A DNA stretch of 39,092 nucleotides from Sulfurospirillum sp. GTDB lineage: Bacteria; Campylobacterota; Campylobacteria; Campylobacterales; Sulfurospirillaceae. Made by a program: the position numbers and the translations under genes. Under the pieces are notes generated by a model, which had not been told where the DNA came from, ran no database searches, and saw only the letters and a program-made list of their open reading frames with translations. The DNA lies in contig JAGOZL010000007.1 in assembly GCA_018058685.1 (NCBI GenBank), positions 1 through 39,092 on the forward strand. The letters are read 5' to 3'. Below are positions 8,499 through 16,410 of this stretch, piece by piece; position 1 is the first letter of the stretch; every line of letters starts with the position of its first letter.

Positions 8499-9059
8499 AT
8501 GAGAAGACAATTACGTTTCGTTGGCGTTGGAGGGCAGGGGGTTATCTTAGCAGGTGAGATTTTGGCTGTTGCGAAGATTAAAGAAGGTGGGTATGGTGTC
8601 AAAGCTTCTACTTATACCTCCCAAGTGCGTGGAGGCCCAACCAAAGTTGATATCCTCTTAGATGAAACAGAGATTTTATTTCCTTATGCCAATGAGGGTG
8701 AAATCGAGTTTATGATAGCAACCGCTCAAGTGAGTTTTAACCAGTTTAAAGAAGGTGTTAAAGAAGGTGGCATCATCGTTGTTGAGCCAAACTTAGTGAA
8801 ACCTAGTGATGAGGATCGTGCGAAGTGGAAGATTATTGAGATTCCACTCATTACCATTGCTAAAGAAGAAGTGGGCAATGTTATCACCCAATCGGTTGTG
8901 GCACTTTCTATCACGGTTGAGATGACACAAGTGTTAGCCCATGATTTAGTTCAACAAGTCATGCTTTCAAAAGTACCTGAAAAAGTACATCCTGAGAATA
9001 AAAAAGCGTATGAACTCGGTGTCAAATACGCCAAAGAAGCACTCGCTAAACTCTCCTAA
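8499..9059 (+). CDS. oorC: 2-oxoglutarate:acceptor oxidoreductase, gamma subunit
   Basis: 186 residues with the gamma-domain glycine motif FVGVGGQGVILAGEIL at the N-terminus and the conserved TSQVRGGP. ATG 8499 is chosen over the TTG immediately before it because AAGGAG (8487-8492) is spaced 6 bases from it. Last gene of the operon; a strong hairpin terminator follows 5 bases after the stop. Confidence 0.95.
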   Translation: MRRQLRFVGVGGQGVILAGEILAVAKIKEGGYGVKASTYTSQVRGGPTKVDILLDETEILFPYANEGEIEFMIATAQVSFNQFKEGVKEGGIIVVEPNLVKPSDEDRAKWKIIEIPLITIAKEEVGNVITQSVVALSITVEMTQVLAHDLVQQVMLSKVPEKVHPENKKAYELGVKYAKEALAKLS

Positions 9060-9064
9060 TATCT

Positions 9065-9102
9065 AAACTCTTTGGGCTTTAAAAAGCTCAAAGAGTTTTT
9101 TA
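9065..9102 (+). terminator. Terminator of the suc-oor operon
   Basis: AAACTCTTTG (9065-9074) pairs with CAAAGAGTTT (9089-9098), with further pairing of GCTTT and AAAGC inside. A T-run follows and runs into a TTACATGTAA copy. Confidence 0.85.
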
Positions 9103-9109
9103 CATGTAA
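9100..9109. repeat. TTACATGTAA palindrome in a terminator tail
   Basis: Exact copy whose first bases belong to the T-run of the suc-oor terminator. It lies between convergent genes. Confidence 0.9.
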
Positions 9110-9117
9110 AAACCCTT

Positions 9118-9429
9118 TTAAAAAAACAACCACACTAATAAAGCCATTCCAATTCCAAGATTGAGCCAGCTTATTCCCTCTTCAAAGAGCATCACAAGTA
9201 TATCATAGAGATATTTTTCAGGCAATGCAGGATGTTCCAAAAGAGCATTTTTCGCAAATGTTGTAATCTCTTGTGCGTAAAAATATGCGATGATTTCAGG
9301 GAAAATAAAAAAGAGTAAAACACCCAAAATTCCCCAAAGTGATTTTTCAGGCTTCATATCGTTAAGCGCTTTTTTCGTAGCGGGGTGTTGAGCAATGGAT
9401 TTGGCTTTGCTTTTTAGAGTTTGTTTCAC
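9118..9429 (-). CDS. Small membrane protein of unknown function
   Basis: 103 residues. A basic, soluble N-terminus (about 1-30) is followed by two hydrophobic helices, about 31-52 (WGILGVLLFFIFPEIIAYFY) and about 85-103 at the extreme C-terminus (GIGMALLVWLFF), with an amphipathic stretch between. I do not recognise the family. It has its own extended -10 promoter at 9465-9473 on the minus strand, so it is a single-gene unit between oorC and the divergent fumC. Confidence 0.75.
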   Translation of the reverse strand: MKQTLKSKAKSIAQHPATKKALNDMKPEKSLWGILGVLLFFIFPEIIAYFYAQEITTFAKNALLEHPALPEKYLYDILVMLFEEGISWLNLGIGMALLVWLFF

Positions 9430-9464
9430 AACCTAGAACCTTTTGATGCAAAATAAAGGCGTGC

Positions 9465-9473
9465 ATTATAACA
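9465..9473 (-). promoter_or_regulatory. Extended -10 promoter of the small membrane protein gene
   Basis: The minus strand reads TGTTATAAT, a perfect extended -10, 35 bases upstream of the start codon at 9429. Confidence 0.6.
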
Positions 9474-9484
9474 CATCTACTTCT

Positions 9485-9494
9485 TTACATGTAA
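9485..9494. repeat. TTACATGTAA palindrome, first of a pair upstream of fumC
   Basis: Exact copy in the divergent intergenic region, 16 bases before a second copy at 9511-9520. Confidence 0.9.
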
Positions 9495-9510
9495 AAGTAA
9501 ACTTTAGCTT

Positions 9511-9520
9511 TTACATGTAA
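9511..9520. repeat. TTACATGTAA palindrome, second of a pair upstream of fumC
   Basis: Exact copy. Start-to-start distance from the first copy is 26 bases, so paired protein binding or hairpin formation between copies is possible. Confidence 0.9.
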
Positions 9521-9552
9521 TTTTTTGAATGCTTTTTTTTAAAATATTCCTA

Positions 9553-9561
9553 TGCCATAAT
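9553..9561 (+). promoter_or_regulatory. Extended -10 promoter of fumC
   Basis: TGCCATAAT fits TG-N-TATAAT with one mismatch and lies 25 bases before the ATG at 9587. Confidence 0.5.
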
Positions 9562-9586
9562 GAGACAAATTGATGAAGGAGTCTTT

Positions 9587-10978
9587 ATGGAATACAGAGT
9601 TGAAAAAGACACTATGGGAGAGATTAACGTTCCAAATACTCATTATTGGGGAGCACAAACACAGCGAAGTTTGGAGCATTTTGCGATTGGTGTTGAAAAG
9701 ATGCCCAAAGAACTCATTAAAGCATTTGCTCTGCTTAAACGCTCTCTTGCAACCACCAATCAAGGTCTAGGAAAATTGGAAGGCAAAAAAGCACAAGCTA
9801 TCATACAAGCATGCGATGAAATTTTAGCGGGTAAATTTGAGGACGAATTTCCACTCTCCATTTGGCAAACAGGAAGCGGCACACAAACCAATATGAATTT
9901 CAATGAAGTGATTGCCAACCGTGCTACGCAGATATTAGGAGGCGACTTTAGGATAGAAAAGCGTGTTCATCCAAATGATGATGTCAATATGTCTCAAAGC
10001 TCCAATGATACCTTTCCAACGGCGATGCATATTGCTAGTGTCATAGAGATAGAAGAGCAGCTTTTACCCTCCCTTGAAAAACTCAAAGAGGCTTTTGAAG
10101 TGAAAGAAAAAGCCTTTCATGCGATTATCAAAATAGGGCGAACACACCTTCAAGACGCGACTCCTTTGACACTCGGACAAGAGTTTAGCGGGTATCGTAG
10201 TATGTTAGAGCACTCTTCCACGCATATTCTTTTGGCGTTAGAGTCTTTACGAGAGCTTGCTATTGGTGGGACGGCTGTTGGAACGGGTATCAATGCCCAT
10301 CCTAAAATTGGCGAGCTTGTTAGTGCAGAACTTTCACGATTGAGTGGAAAAACGTTTCTTTCAGCACCCAATAAATTCCACGCACTTACGTCGCACGATG
10401 CACTTGTGTTCGCCAGCGGTGCGAACAAAGCTTTAAGTGCAAATTTGATGAAAATAGCCAATGACATCAGATGGCTCTCCTCAGGGCCTCGGTGTGGAAT
10501 AGGGGAGCTTAGTATCCCTGAAAATGAGCCTGGAAGCTCTATCATGCCAGGGAAAGTCAATCCAACACAAGCTGAAGCGGTCACGATGGTGGCGTGTCAA
10601 GTGTATGGTGCAGACGCGGCGATAGCTTTTGGCGCCAGTCAAGGCAATTTTGAGCTCAATGTCTTTAAACCGGTCATCATTTATAACTTTTTGCAACAAG
10701 TCAAACTTTTAAGCGATGTCATGGACTCTTTTCGGGTGCATTGTGTTGAGGGAATTGAAGCCAATAGCGAAAAGATTGCGCACAATCTTGAAAACTCTTT
10801 GATGTTAGTCACAGCGCTCAATCCTTATATTGGGTATGAAAATGCCGCAAAAGTGGCAAAGCTGGCGCATAAAGAAAATTTGAGTCTGAAAGAAGCGTGT
10901 TTGAAACTTTCGCTTTTAAGTGCTGAAGAATTTGACCGATATGTTATTCCCTCCGAGATGATACACCCAAAAGCATAA
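9587..10978 (+). CDS. fumC: Fumarate hydratase, class II
   Basis: 463 residues, normal for FumC. Conserved elements are SGTQTNMN (substrate loop), [21 protein letters not shown] with the catalytic-region histidine, and the superfamily signature [11 protein letters not shown]. It interconverts fumarate and malate. The frame is open from 9560, but ATG 9587 has AAGGAG at 9576-9581 and begins [11 protein letters not shown], as family members do. Single-gene unit with its own promoter and terminator. Confidence 0.96.
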   Translation: MEYRVEKDTMGEINVPNTHYWGAQTQRSLEHFAIGVEKMPKELIKAFALLKRSLATTNQGLGKLEGKKAQAIIQACDEILAGKFEDEFPLSIWQTGSGTQTNMNFNEVIANRATQILGGDFRIEKRVHPNDDVNMSQSSNDTFPTAMHIASVIEIEEQLLPSLEKLKEAFEVKEKAFHAIIKIGRTHLQDATPLTLGQEFSGYRSMLEHSSTHILLALESLRELAIGGTAVGTGINAHPKIGELVSAELSRLSGKTFLSAPNKFHALTSHDALVFASGANKALSANLMKIANDIRWLSSGPRCGIGELSIPENEPGSSIMPGKVNPTQAEAVTMVACQVYGADAAIAFGASQGNFELNVFKPVIIYNFLQQVKLLSDVMDSFRVHCVEGIEANSEKIAHNLENSLMLVTALNPYIGYENAAKVAKLAHKENLSLKEACLKLSLLSAEEFDRYVIPSEMIHPKA

Positions 10979-10981
10979 TGC

Positions 10982-11013
10982 AAGGTAGCGCTCATTTGAG
11001 TGCTACCTTTTTA
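10982..11013 (+). terminator. Terminator of fumC
   Basis: AAGGTAGC (10982-10989) pairs with GCTACCTT (11002-11009); CTC and GAG extend the stem around an ATTT loop. The T-tail merges with a TTACATGTAA copy. It may also act on the convergent marC gene. Confidence 0.85.
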
Positions 11014-11020
11014 CATGTAA
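11011..11020. repeat. TTACATGTAA palindrome in the fumC terminator tail
   Basis: Exact copy between the convergent fumC and marC-like genes, sharing its first bases with the terminator T-run. Confidence 0.9.
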
Positions 11021-11023
11021 AGA

Positions 11024-11629
11024 TTATTGTAGAAAATTTTTAATGCCCGTAAAGATAATCTGAGCCGCAAGAGCAGACAGAATAAGCCCTGTAACCTTAC
11101 TTAAAACGATAAGTCCGCTCGTACCGATGAGTTTTTCGATTTTGCTCGAGAGATAGAGCATCACACCCACACTTGCAATCGCGCACAGCAGTGAAAGTGA
11201 ACCAAGACCAACATCTATCACACTTTTCATCTCAGCTCCCATAACCATCAACGCTCCAACTGTACCAGGTCCTACGGTGACAGGAATTGCCAAAGGGACA
11301 ACAGCGTGTTTGCTAATATCCGCATCGCAAGATGGTTTTTCATTGACATCTTTTTGCACCAAATCTACCGCTGTTAAAAATAAAAGAGCTCCAGCCCCTA
11401 TACGAAAAGCATCCAAGGTGATACCAAAAAGGTCAAAAATATATTTACCAAAATACAAAACAATCAAACACGAAACGGCAATCGCAAAAGTGACTTTGAG
11501 TGCGAGGCGTTTTTGGTCATTTTCACTGCTTCCTTTGGTCATCGACAAAAAAATCGTGGTGACAAAAAAAGGCGTCATAATGAAAAAAAACTTGATATAG
11601 ACAGAAAAGAAAAAAGAGGCGTGTGACAT
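11024..11629 (-). CDS. MarC-family integral membrane protein
   Basis: 201 residues with about six membrane helices. The N-terminal KFFFIMTPFFVTTIFL, the central RIGAGALLFLTAVDLV and VPLAIPVTVGPGTVGALMVMG are typical of the MarC/YchE (UPF0056) family. The biochemical function of this family is not established; it was once linked to multiple antibiotic resistance. AAGGAG precedes the ATG, and an extended -10 (TGATATAAT) lies at 11655-11663 on the minus strand. Confidence 0.88.
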   Translation of the reverse strand: MSHASFFFSVYIKFFFIMTPFFVTTIFLSMTKGSSENDQKRLALKVTFAIAVSCLIVLYFGKYIFDLFGITLDAFRIGAGALLFLTAVDLVQKDVNEKPSCDADISKHAVVPLAIPVTVGPGTVGALMVMGAEMKSVIDVGLGSLSLLCAIASVGVMLYLSSKIEKLIGTSGLIVLSKVTGLILSALAAQIIFTGIKNFLQ

Positions 11630-11654
11630 AACAAAATCTCCTTAAAAAGAGCGT

Positions 11655-11663
11655 ATTATATCA
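11655..11663 (-). promoter_or_regulatory. Extended -10 promoter of the marC-like gene
   Basis: The minus strand reads TGATATAAT, a perfect TG-N-TATAAT, 25 bases before the start codon at 11629. Confidence 0.6.
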
Positions 11664-11687
11664 CTTTTTCAGCTCCTCTTTGGCACA

Positions 11688-12302
11688 ATGGAACACATGA
11701 AAAAAGAAATCATTTATTTAATGGAATACCTTTCAAAAAGCGATAAAGATGATGAGGCAAAGCTCTACCAAGCGATTATTCATGCTTTGGAACGAACAGT
11801 GCTTTACACACCCTCACGCTACACACAAGAAAAATTGTGTATCTTGATGCGACATGCCACGTTTGAAACCCCTGAAAATTTCCAAGAAGCACTAAAACTC
11901 CTTGATGCTCGCTTTGAAGAGCTGATACCTTCTTCTTTAATACAGATGCGAAAAACGATTCTTAAAACACTGCTTATCTCTAATTTTCCTAAGAAGAAAA
12001 GTTTTTTAGAACACTCGCTTGCTTTATTTGAATCGCAACTTGAGCCTGTTGAAAAAAACATTTATCAAAGCATTATGGCATATGTTATGGGCTTAAATCG
12101 TGCCCTTTGTTTCTTTTTTCTATTGGGTGAAAAAAGTACTCCTGAAATGCTTTTGACATTTTCAAGTACGTTACATGTAACGCTTATGGAATCTATTTTC
12201 AATGAAGAAGAAAAAGTTCTTTTGGAAAAAGGTTTGAAGGAACTTATGGGTGTTTATGTGGGGATTTATGGAAAATATCTTTATGAGAAGCAACCAGTAT
12301 GA
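11688..12302 (+). CDS. Helical protein of unknown function, coupled to a diguanylate cyclase
   Basis: 204 residues, predicted almost wholly alpha-helical with no signal peptide. There is one hydrophobic patch around ALCFFFLLG (about 144-152), probably a buried helix rather than a membrane anchor. I do not recognise the family. The start could be ATG 11688 or ATG 11697; no strong ribosome site is seen for either. The stop codon overlaps the start of the following GGDEF gene (ATGA), so the two are translated together. A regulatory or partner role in c-di-GMP signalling is plausible but is inference from position only. Confidence 0.75.
   Translation: MEHMKKEIIYLMEYLSKSDKDDEAKLYQAIIHALERTVLYTPSRYTQEKLCILMRHATFETPENFQEALKLLDARFEELIPSSLIQMRKTILKTLLISNFPKKKSFLEHSLALFESQLEPVEKNIYQSIMAYVMGLNRALCFFFLLGEKSTPEMLLTFSSTLHVTLMESIFNEEEKVLLEKGLKELMGVYVGIYGKYLYEKQPV
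12171..12180. repeat. TTACATGTAA palindrome in the helical-protein gene
   Basis: Exact copy, read LHVT. The flanks extend it to the perfect 12-mer palindrome GTTACATGTAAC. Confidence 0.9.
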
Positions 12303-13675
12303 ATCATTTTTTAGGAGTTTTTGTCGCGCTGTGTTTTTTACCTTTTGTGCTTTGGAGTGTTGAGTTAAGTACGGAGGAGAGAGAATATTTACATAAATTA
12401 GGAACAATAAAAGCGTGTGTTGACCCTGATTGGGAACCGTTTGAGACCTTAAATCAAAAAGGCGAATATTCGGGAATCGGTGCGGATTTACTGGCATTGG
12501 TTGCTAAAAAGCTAGGTATTGCAATTGAAGTTTTGCCAACTAAAGATTGGGATGAGAGTATTGCTTTATCTAAAGAAGGCAAATGTCAGATTATTAGTTT
12601 TCTCAATCAAACACCAGCACGCTCAAAATGGCTACTTTTTACAGAACCTCATTTTAGCGATGTGAATGTCTTTATTACACGAGAAGAACATCCTTTCATT
12701 GCCAATCCCGCAGACTTAGTCGATAAAACCATTGTTTTTCCAAAAGGCACCGCGATGGAAGAGCTGATACGAAAAGACTACCCTAACTTAAAGATTATCA
12801 ATACAAACACAGAGATGGAAGCCTTTAAAATGGTTTCTGATAAAAAAGCTGATATGGCAATGCGCTCTTTAATCGTTGCGGCCTATACGATTAAAAAAGA
12901 GGGCTTTTTTAATCTAAAAATTTCAGGGCAACTTCCAAACTACACGAACCAGCTACGCATAGGTATTATTAAAAGTGAGCCAATACTACGGGATATATTG
13001 AACAAAGGTGTGATGAATATTTCGAATAAAGATAGAGAAAATATTGTCAATCAACATGTTATTATTAAAGCACAAACGGTGATTGATCATACGTTAATGA
13101 TACAGCTTAGTATCATTTTTATTTTTATCATTTTAGGATTCATCTACCGACAGTATGAGATGAACCGCTATGCTAAAAAACTGCTCTATCTTTCACAAAC
13201 AGACCTTTTAACAGGGCTTTACAATCGTACAAAAATAGACCAAGCGTTAAACGATGAGATGACACGTGCAAAGCGCAATGGTTATGAATTTTCTATTTTA
13301 CTTTTTGACGTGGATTTTTTTAAAAAAGTCAATGATACTTTTGGGCATCAAATGGGTGATAAAGTCTTGATTTCTTTAGCGAAGAGCGCTCAAGAGTCTT
13401 TAAGAACGTACGATATCATTGGACGATGGGGAGGGGAGGAGTTTTTAGTACTGTGCCCTGAGTGTGGCAATCAAGAAGCGATGATTGTTGCAGAGCGGTT
13501 GCGTAAAAGTGTTGAAGAAGCAGACTCTCCAACGCAGTGTGCGCACACGATAAGTATTGGTGTTGCGACAATGCAACAAGATGATACCCCTCATACCTTG
13601 GTTTCGCGAGCAGATGATGCGTTGTATCAAGCGAAGCATCAAGGACGAAATCAAGTATGTCGCATCTCTTTTTAA
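12299..13675 (+). CDS. Diguanylate cyclase with periplasmic SBP_bac_3 sensor
   Basis: 458 residues. It has a signal segment (about 3-20), a family-3 solute-binding domain (about 35-258), a single membrane helix (about 265-283) and a GGDEF domain (about 295-458). The active-site signature GGEEF is at 378-382, and an inhibitory I-site RTYD lies at 369-372, five residues upstream. LFDVDFFKKVNDTFGH matches metal and substrate binding. It should make cyclic-di-GMP in the cytoplasm in response to a periplasmic ligand. The sensor module is closely similar to that of the histidine kinase at 901-2469. Coupled by ATGA overlap to the helical protein before it. Confidence 0.93.
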   Translation: MNHFLGVFVALCFLPFVLWSVELSTEEREYLHKLGTIKACVDPDWEPFETLNQKGEYSGIGADLLALVAKKLGIAIEVLPTKDWDESIALSKEGKCQIISFLNQTPARSKWLLFTEPHFSDVNVFITREEHPFIANPADLVDKTIVFPKGTAMEELIRKDYPNLKIINTNTEMEAFKMVSDKKADMAMRSLIVAAYTIKKEGFFNLKISGQLPNYTNQLRIGIIKSEPILRDILNKGVMNISNKDRENIVNQHVIIKAQTVIDHTLMIQLSIIFIFIILGFIYRQYEMNRYAKKLLYLSQTDLLTGLYNRTKIDQALNDEMTRAKRNGYEFSILLFDVDFFKKVNDTFGHQMGDKVLISLAKSAQESLRTYDIIGRWGGEEFLVLCPECGNQEAMIVAERLRKSVEEADSPTQCAHTISIGVATMQQDDTPHTLVSRADDALYQAKHQGRNQVCRISF

Positions 13676-13693
13676 AAATTATGTTTTGTTTTA

Positions 13694-13702
13694 TGTTAGA
13701 AT
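13694..13702 (+). promoter_or_regulatory. Extended -10 promoter of the DHH gene
   Basis: TGTTAGAAT fits an extended -10 with one mismatch, 33 bases before the ATG at 13736. Confidence 0.5.
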
Positions 13703-13735
13703 AAATAAAAAAATCACTTGAAAAAGGTTTTATAA

Positions 13736-14662
13736 ATGTCAAAAAAATATAGACTTGTAACACGCAGTGATATGGATGGTTTGGTATGTGCTGTGCTTCT
13801 TAAACAATTAGATATGATTGATGAAATCAAATTTGTACATCCTAAAGATATGCAAGATGGAACGATTGTTATCACGCAAAATGATATCACGACCAACCTT
13901 CCTTATGTTGAGGGTGTTTATCTGGCTTTTGACCATCATGAGAGTGAAACCCTTCGTAATGAAAAAAAAGAAAACCATATCATCATAGCAGACGCACCTT
14001 CTGCCGCACGTGTGGTGTATGATTATTATGGTGGTAAAGAGAAGTTTCCAACCATCAGCGATGCGATGATGAAAGCGGTCGATAAAGCTGATGCTGCGCA
14101 GTTTTCCCGTGAAGATATTTTAAACCCAACAGGGTGGGAATTACTCAGCTTTTTAATGGATTCGCGAACGGGGTTAGGACGATTTAGAGATTTTAGAATT
14201 TCAAATTATCAATTAATGATGGATTTGATTGATTATTGTCATAACCACGACATTGACGATATTATGAAACTTGATGATGTTAAAGAGAGAGTTGAGCTTT
14301 ATTTTAAATATGCCCAAGAGTTTCAAGACCAACTCAAGCGTTGTTCAAAAGTGTATGGAAATTTGATTGTGCTTGATTTGCGAGATGAAGAGATTATTTA
14401 TCCAGGAAATCGCTTTATGATTTATGCCCTTTTCCCTGAAGTAAATATTTCCATTCATGTGCTTTGGGGTGTTCAAAAACAAAATACAGTGTTTGCAACG
14501 GGTAAATCAATCATCAATCGTAGCTCAAAAACGAATATTGGTGAATTGATGTTACGCTATGGTGGAGGTGGACATAATGCCGCAGGTACATGCCAAATTG
14601 AAAACGAAAAAGCAGAAGCTATTTTAGAAGAGTTAATTACGATTATTACCAACGAAGGATAA
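13736..14662 (+). CDS. DHH-family phosphoesterase
   Basis: 308 residues. The N-terminal DHH domain has metal-binding aspartates in RSDMDG (D12, D14) and the DHH triad in AFDHHES (about 65-67). The C-terminal DHHA1 domain has GGGGHNAAGTC near residues 280-290. Such proteins hydrolyse phosphodiester or pyrophosphate bonds (exopolyphosphatase, nanoRNase, cyclic dinucleotide phosphodiesterase). No N-terminal membrane or PAS domain is present, so it is not a GdpP type. It follows the diguanylate cyclase but has its own promoter; a link to c-di-GMP breakdown is unproven. AAAAAGG lies 8 bases before the ATG. Confidence 0.88.
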   Translation: MSKKYRLVTRSDMDGLVCAVLLKQLDMIDEIKFVHPKDMQDGTIVITQNDITTNLPYVEGVYLAFDHHESETLRNEKKENHIIIADAPSAARVVYDYYGGKEKFPTISDAMMKAVDKADAAQFSREDILNPTGWELLSFLMDSRTGLGRFRDFRISNYQLMMDLIDYCHNHDIDDIMKLDDVKERVELYFKYAQEFQDQLKRCSKVYGNLIVLDLRDEEIIYPGNRFMIYALFPEVNISIHVLWGVQKQNTVFATGKSIINRSSKTNIGELMLRYGGGGHNAAGTCQIENEKAEAILEELITIITNEG

Positions 14663-14690
14663 GTAAAGAGGGTTTTTCCCTCTTTACTTA
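14660..14690. terminator. Bidirectional terminator containing both stop codons
   Basis: TAAGTAAAGAGGG (14660-14672) and CCCTCTTTACTTA (14678-14690) form a 13-bp perfect stem with a TTTTT loop. The TAA of the DHH gene (14660-14662) and the TAA of yggS (14684-14686, minus) both lie in the stem. AT-rich tails flank both sides. Confidence 0.75.
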
Positions 14691-15352
14691 AATAAAATAC
14701 TTCCTAAACGCAACATATTTGAGCCACATTGAACGGCTAATTCATAATCTCCACTCATTCCCATAGAACAATATTTCGCACCTTTAGGTTGAAGGGTTTC
14801 AAAGAGACGGTAGGTTGTTTCAAAGCTTTTTTGAATCACGTGTGTATCGTCCGTATGCGCACCAATACTCATCACACCTTTGAGGTGTAGGTTTTTACAT
14901 GTAAGCGCGATTTGCTCATATGTCTCAAGCGCAGCTTCGGGCAAAACACCTGCTTTTTGCTCTTCATAAGCACTATTGATTTGAAGTAAGACAGACATCG
15001 TTTTACCTTTTACATGTAAACGCTTATCTATCTCACATGCTAGTTCAAGTGAGCTTAATGAGTGCATGAGAAAAGGGTTTAGTTCAATAAGTTGGTTGAT
15101 TTTATTGGTTTGTAAACGACCGATAAAATGCCATTCAAGCGGTAAATATTCTAAAGCATTTACTTTGTCGCCCATATCTTGAATACGATTTTCCCCAAAC
15201 GCACGTTGACCGATGTTGTACATCGCTTCAATCATGCTGACATCAGCACTTTTACTCGCAGCAACAATTTTAATAATCTGATGTTGATTAACGCGAACGC
15301 GAACATTTTCTATTGTGGTTAAAATATCATCGTATCGTGAAATGTAATCCAT
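14684..15352 (-). CDS. yggS: YggS/PROSC-family pyridoxal phosphate-binding protein
   Basis: 222 residues from ATG 15352. The PLP-binding lysine is in IVAASKS near the N-terminus. FGENRIQD, WHFIGRLQTNK and the C-terminal SMGMSGDYELAVQCGSNMLRLGS are signatures of the family. It maintains vitamin B6 homeostasis and has no known enzymatic reaction. A GTG lies just before the ATG; the ATG overlaps the rseP stop as TGATG, which indicates coupling. It is the last gene of the long minus-strand operon and ends in a bidirectional terminator. Confidence 0.95.
   Translation of the reverse strand: MDYISRYDDILTTIENVRVRVNQHQIIKIVAASKSADVSMIEAMYNIGQRAFGENRIQDMGDKVNALEYLPLEWHFIGRLQTNKINQLIELNPFLMHSLSSLELACEIDKRLHVKGKTMSVLLQINSAYEEQKAGVLPEAALETYEQIALTCKNLHLKGVMSIGAHTDDTHVIQKSFETTYRLFETLQPKGAKYCSMGMSGDYELAVQCGSNMLRLGSILFK
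14895..14904. repeat. TTACATGTAA palindrome in yggS (copy 1)
   Basis: Exact copy, read on the minus strand as LTCK. Confidence 0.9.
15010..15019. repeat. TTACATGTAA palindrome in yggS (copy 2)
   Basis: Exact copy 115 bases from the previous one, read in the other permitted frame as LHVK. Confidence 0.9.
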
Positions 15353-16410
15353 CACTGTCCGCCTGTAAGTCTGTAAATATCATTGAAAATGGTAAATACC
15401 ATCAGCGTCAACAACAACACCCAACCACTCAGTGTCATCACATAAACGATGCGCTCACTTGGAGCTCTTCGTGTGAGCATCTCATACGCATTAAACATGA
15501 TATGCCCACCATCAAGAGCAGGGATAGGTAAAAGATTGAGAACGCCAAGATTGACGGAGATAAGTGCTGTAAGCGCAAATAAAGCTATAAGTCCTGCTTC
15601 ACTGGCTTCTGAAGTTACTTGAACAATGGAGATAATACCACCTAACTCTTTAGGCGAGACAACACCTTCAACGAGCTTTTGAAGCCCTGTTAGAATCATC
15701 GTTGTTGCTTTAATGGTTTGAGCCCACGCAAAGCTTGGAAGTTCACTGAACTCATAAATCACTTCCATCGTTTTACCACTTGGTGCAATGCCTATCATCT
15801 TTTTATGCAAGGTTTCGCCAAACATATTTTGATACGGTAAAAGTTTTGGCGTGATAATAAACGTCTCAACACTGCCAGCTCGCTCAACTTTGACTTCAAG
15901 CGCATGAGGCGCTTTTTGAATCATATGACTGACATCATCCCATGCTTGAACAAATTCACCGTTAATCATCACAATACGGTCATTACTTTGTAAACCTACT
16001 TGTTGGGCAGGGGAGTCAGGGCTTAAATTTCCAATAATAGGAGAGAGTTTTGTAACACCCATCGAGCCGATGGCAATGTAGAGTAAAAATGCCAGCAAAA
16101 AATTGGCAAAAGGACCTGCAAATAAAATCACAATGCGTTGCCATGGTTTTTTCATAGTATAGCTGTCATTATCAAAACTTGTCTTTGTAGGGTCACGATC
16201 ATCTTGCCCTTTCATTTGAACGTATCCGCCCAAAGGAATAAGACTGAGGCAATACTGTGTATTGCCAATGACTTTTGAAAACACTTTTGTACCAAAACCA
16301 ATACTAAAGACTTCAACACGCACACCAAAAAAACGTGCGGCTAAAAAATGTCCTAGTTCATGAAAAAAAATCAAAAATGAAAGAACCAGTAAAGAGGTTA
16401 AAGTACCCAT
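15352..16410 (-). CDS. rseP: Site-2 membrane zinc metalloprotease (M50)
   Basis: 352 residues. The zinc motif H17-E-L-G-H21 lies in the first membrane helix. A PDZ domain (about 110-190, GLQSNDRIVMINGE) and the third-ligand motif NLLPIPALDGGHI near residue 300 follow, with further helices to the end. It cleaves substrates within the membrane; in E. coli RseP acts on anti-sigma factor RseA and on remnant signal peptides. No sigma-E or RseA homologue is in the window, so the substrate here is unknown. It abuts pgsA with no gap, in the envelope operon. Confidence 0.95.
   Translation of the reverse strand: MGTLTSLLVLSFLIFFHELGHFLAARFFGVRVEVFSIGFGTKVFSKVIGNTQYCLSLIPLGGYVQMKGQDDRDPTKTSFDNDSYTMKKPWQRIVILFAGPFANFLLAFLLYIAIGSMGVTKLSPIIGNLSPDSPAQQVGLQSNDRIVMINGEFVQAWDDVSHMIQKAPHALEVKVERAGSVETFIITPKLLPYQNMFGETLHKKMIGIAPSGKTMEVIYEFSELPSFAWAQTIKATTMILTGLQKLVEGVVSPKELGGIISIVQVTSEASEAGLIALFALTALISVNLGVLNLLPIPALDGGHIMFNAYEMLTRRAPSERIVYVMTLSGWVLLLTLMVFTIFNDIYRLTGGQ

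Noticed and set aside
11680-11696. TTGGCAC before the helical-protein gene, as a sigma-54 -24 element
   Set aside because: Ten bases after GG the sequence is CA, not GC, and the site overlaps the start codon.
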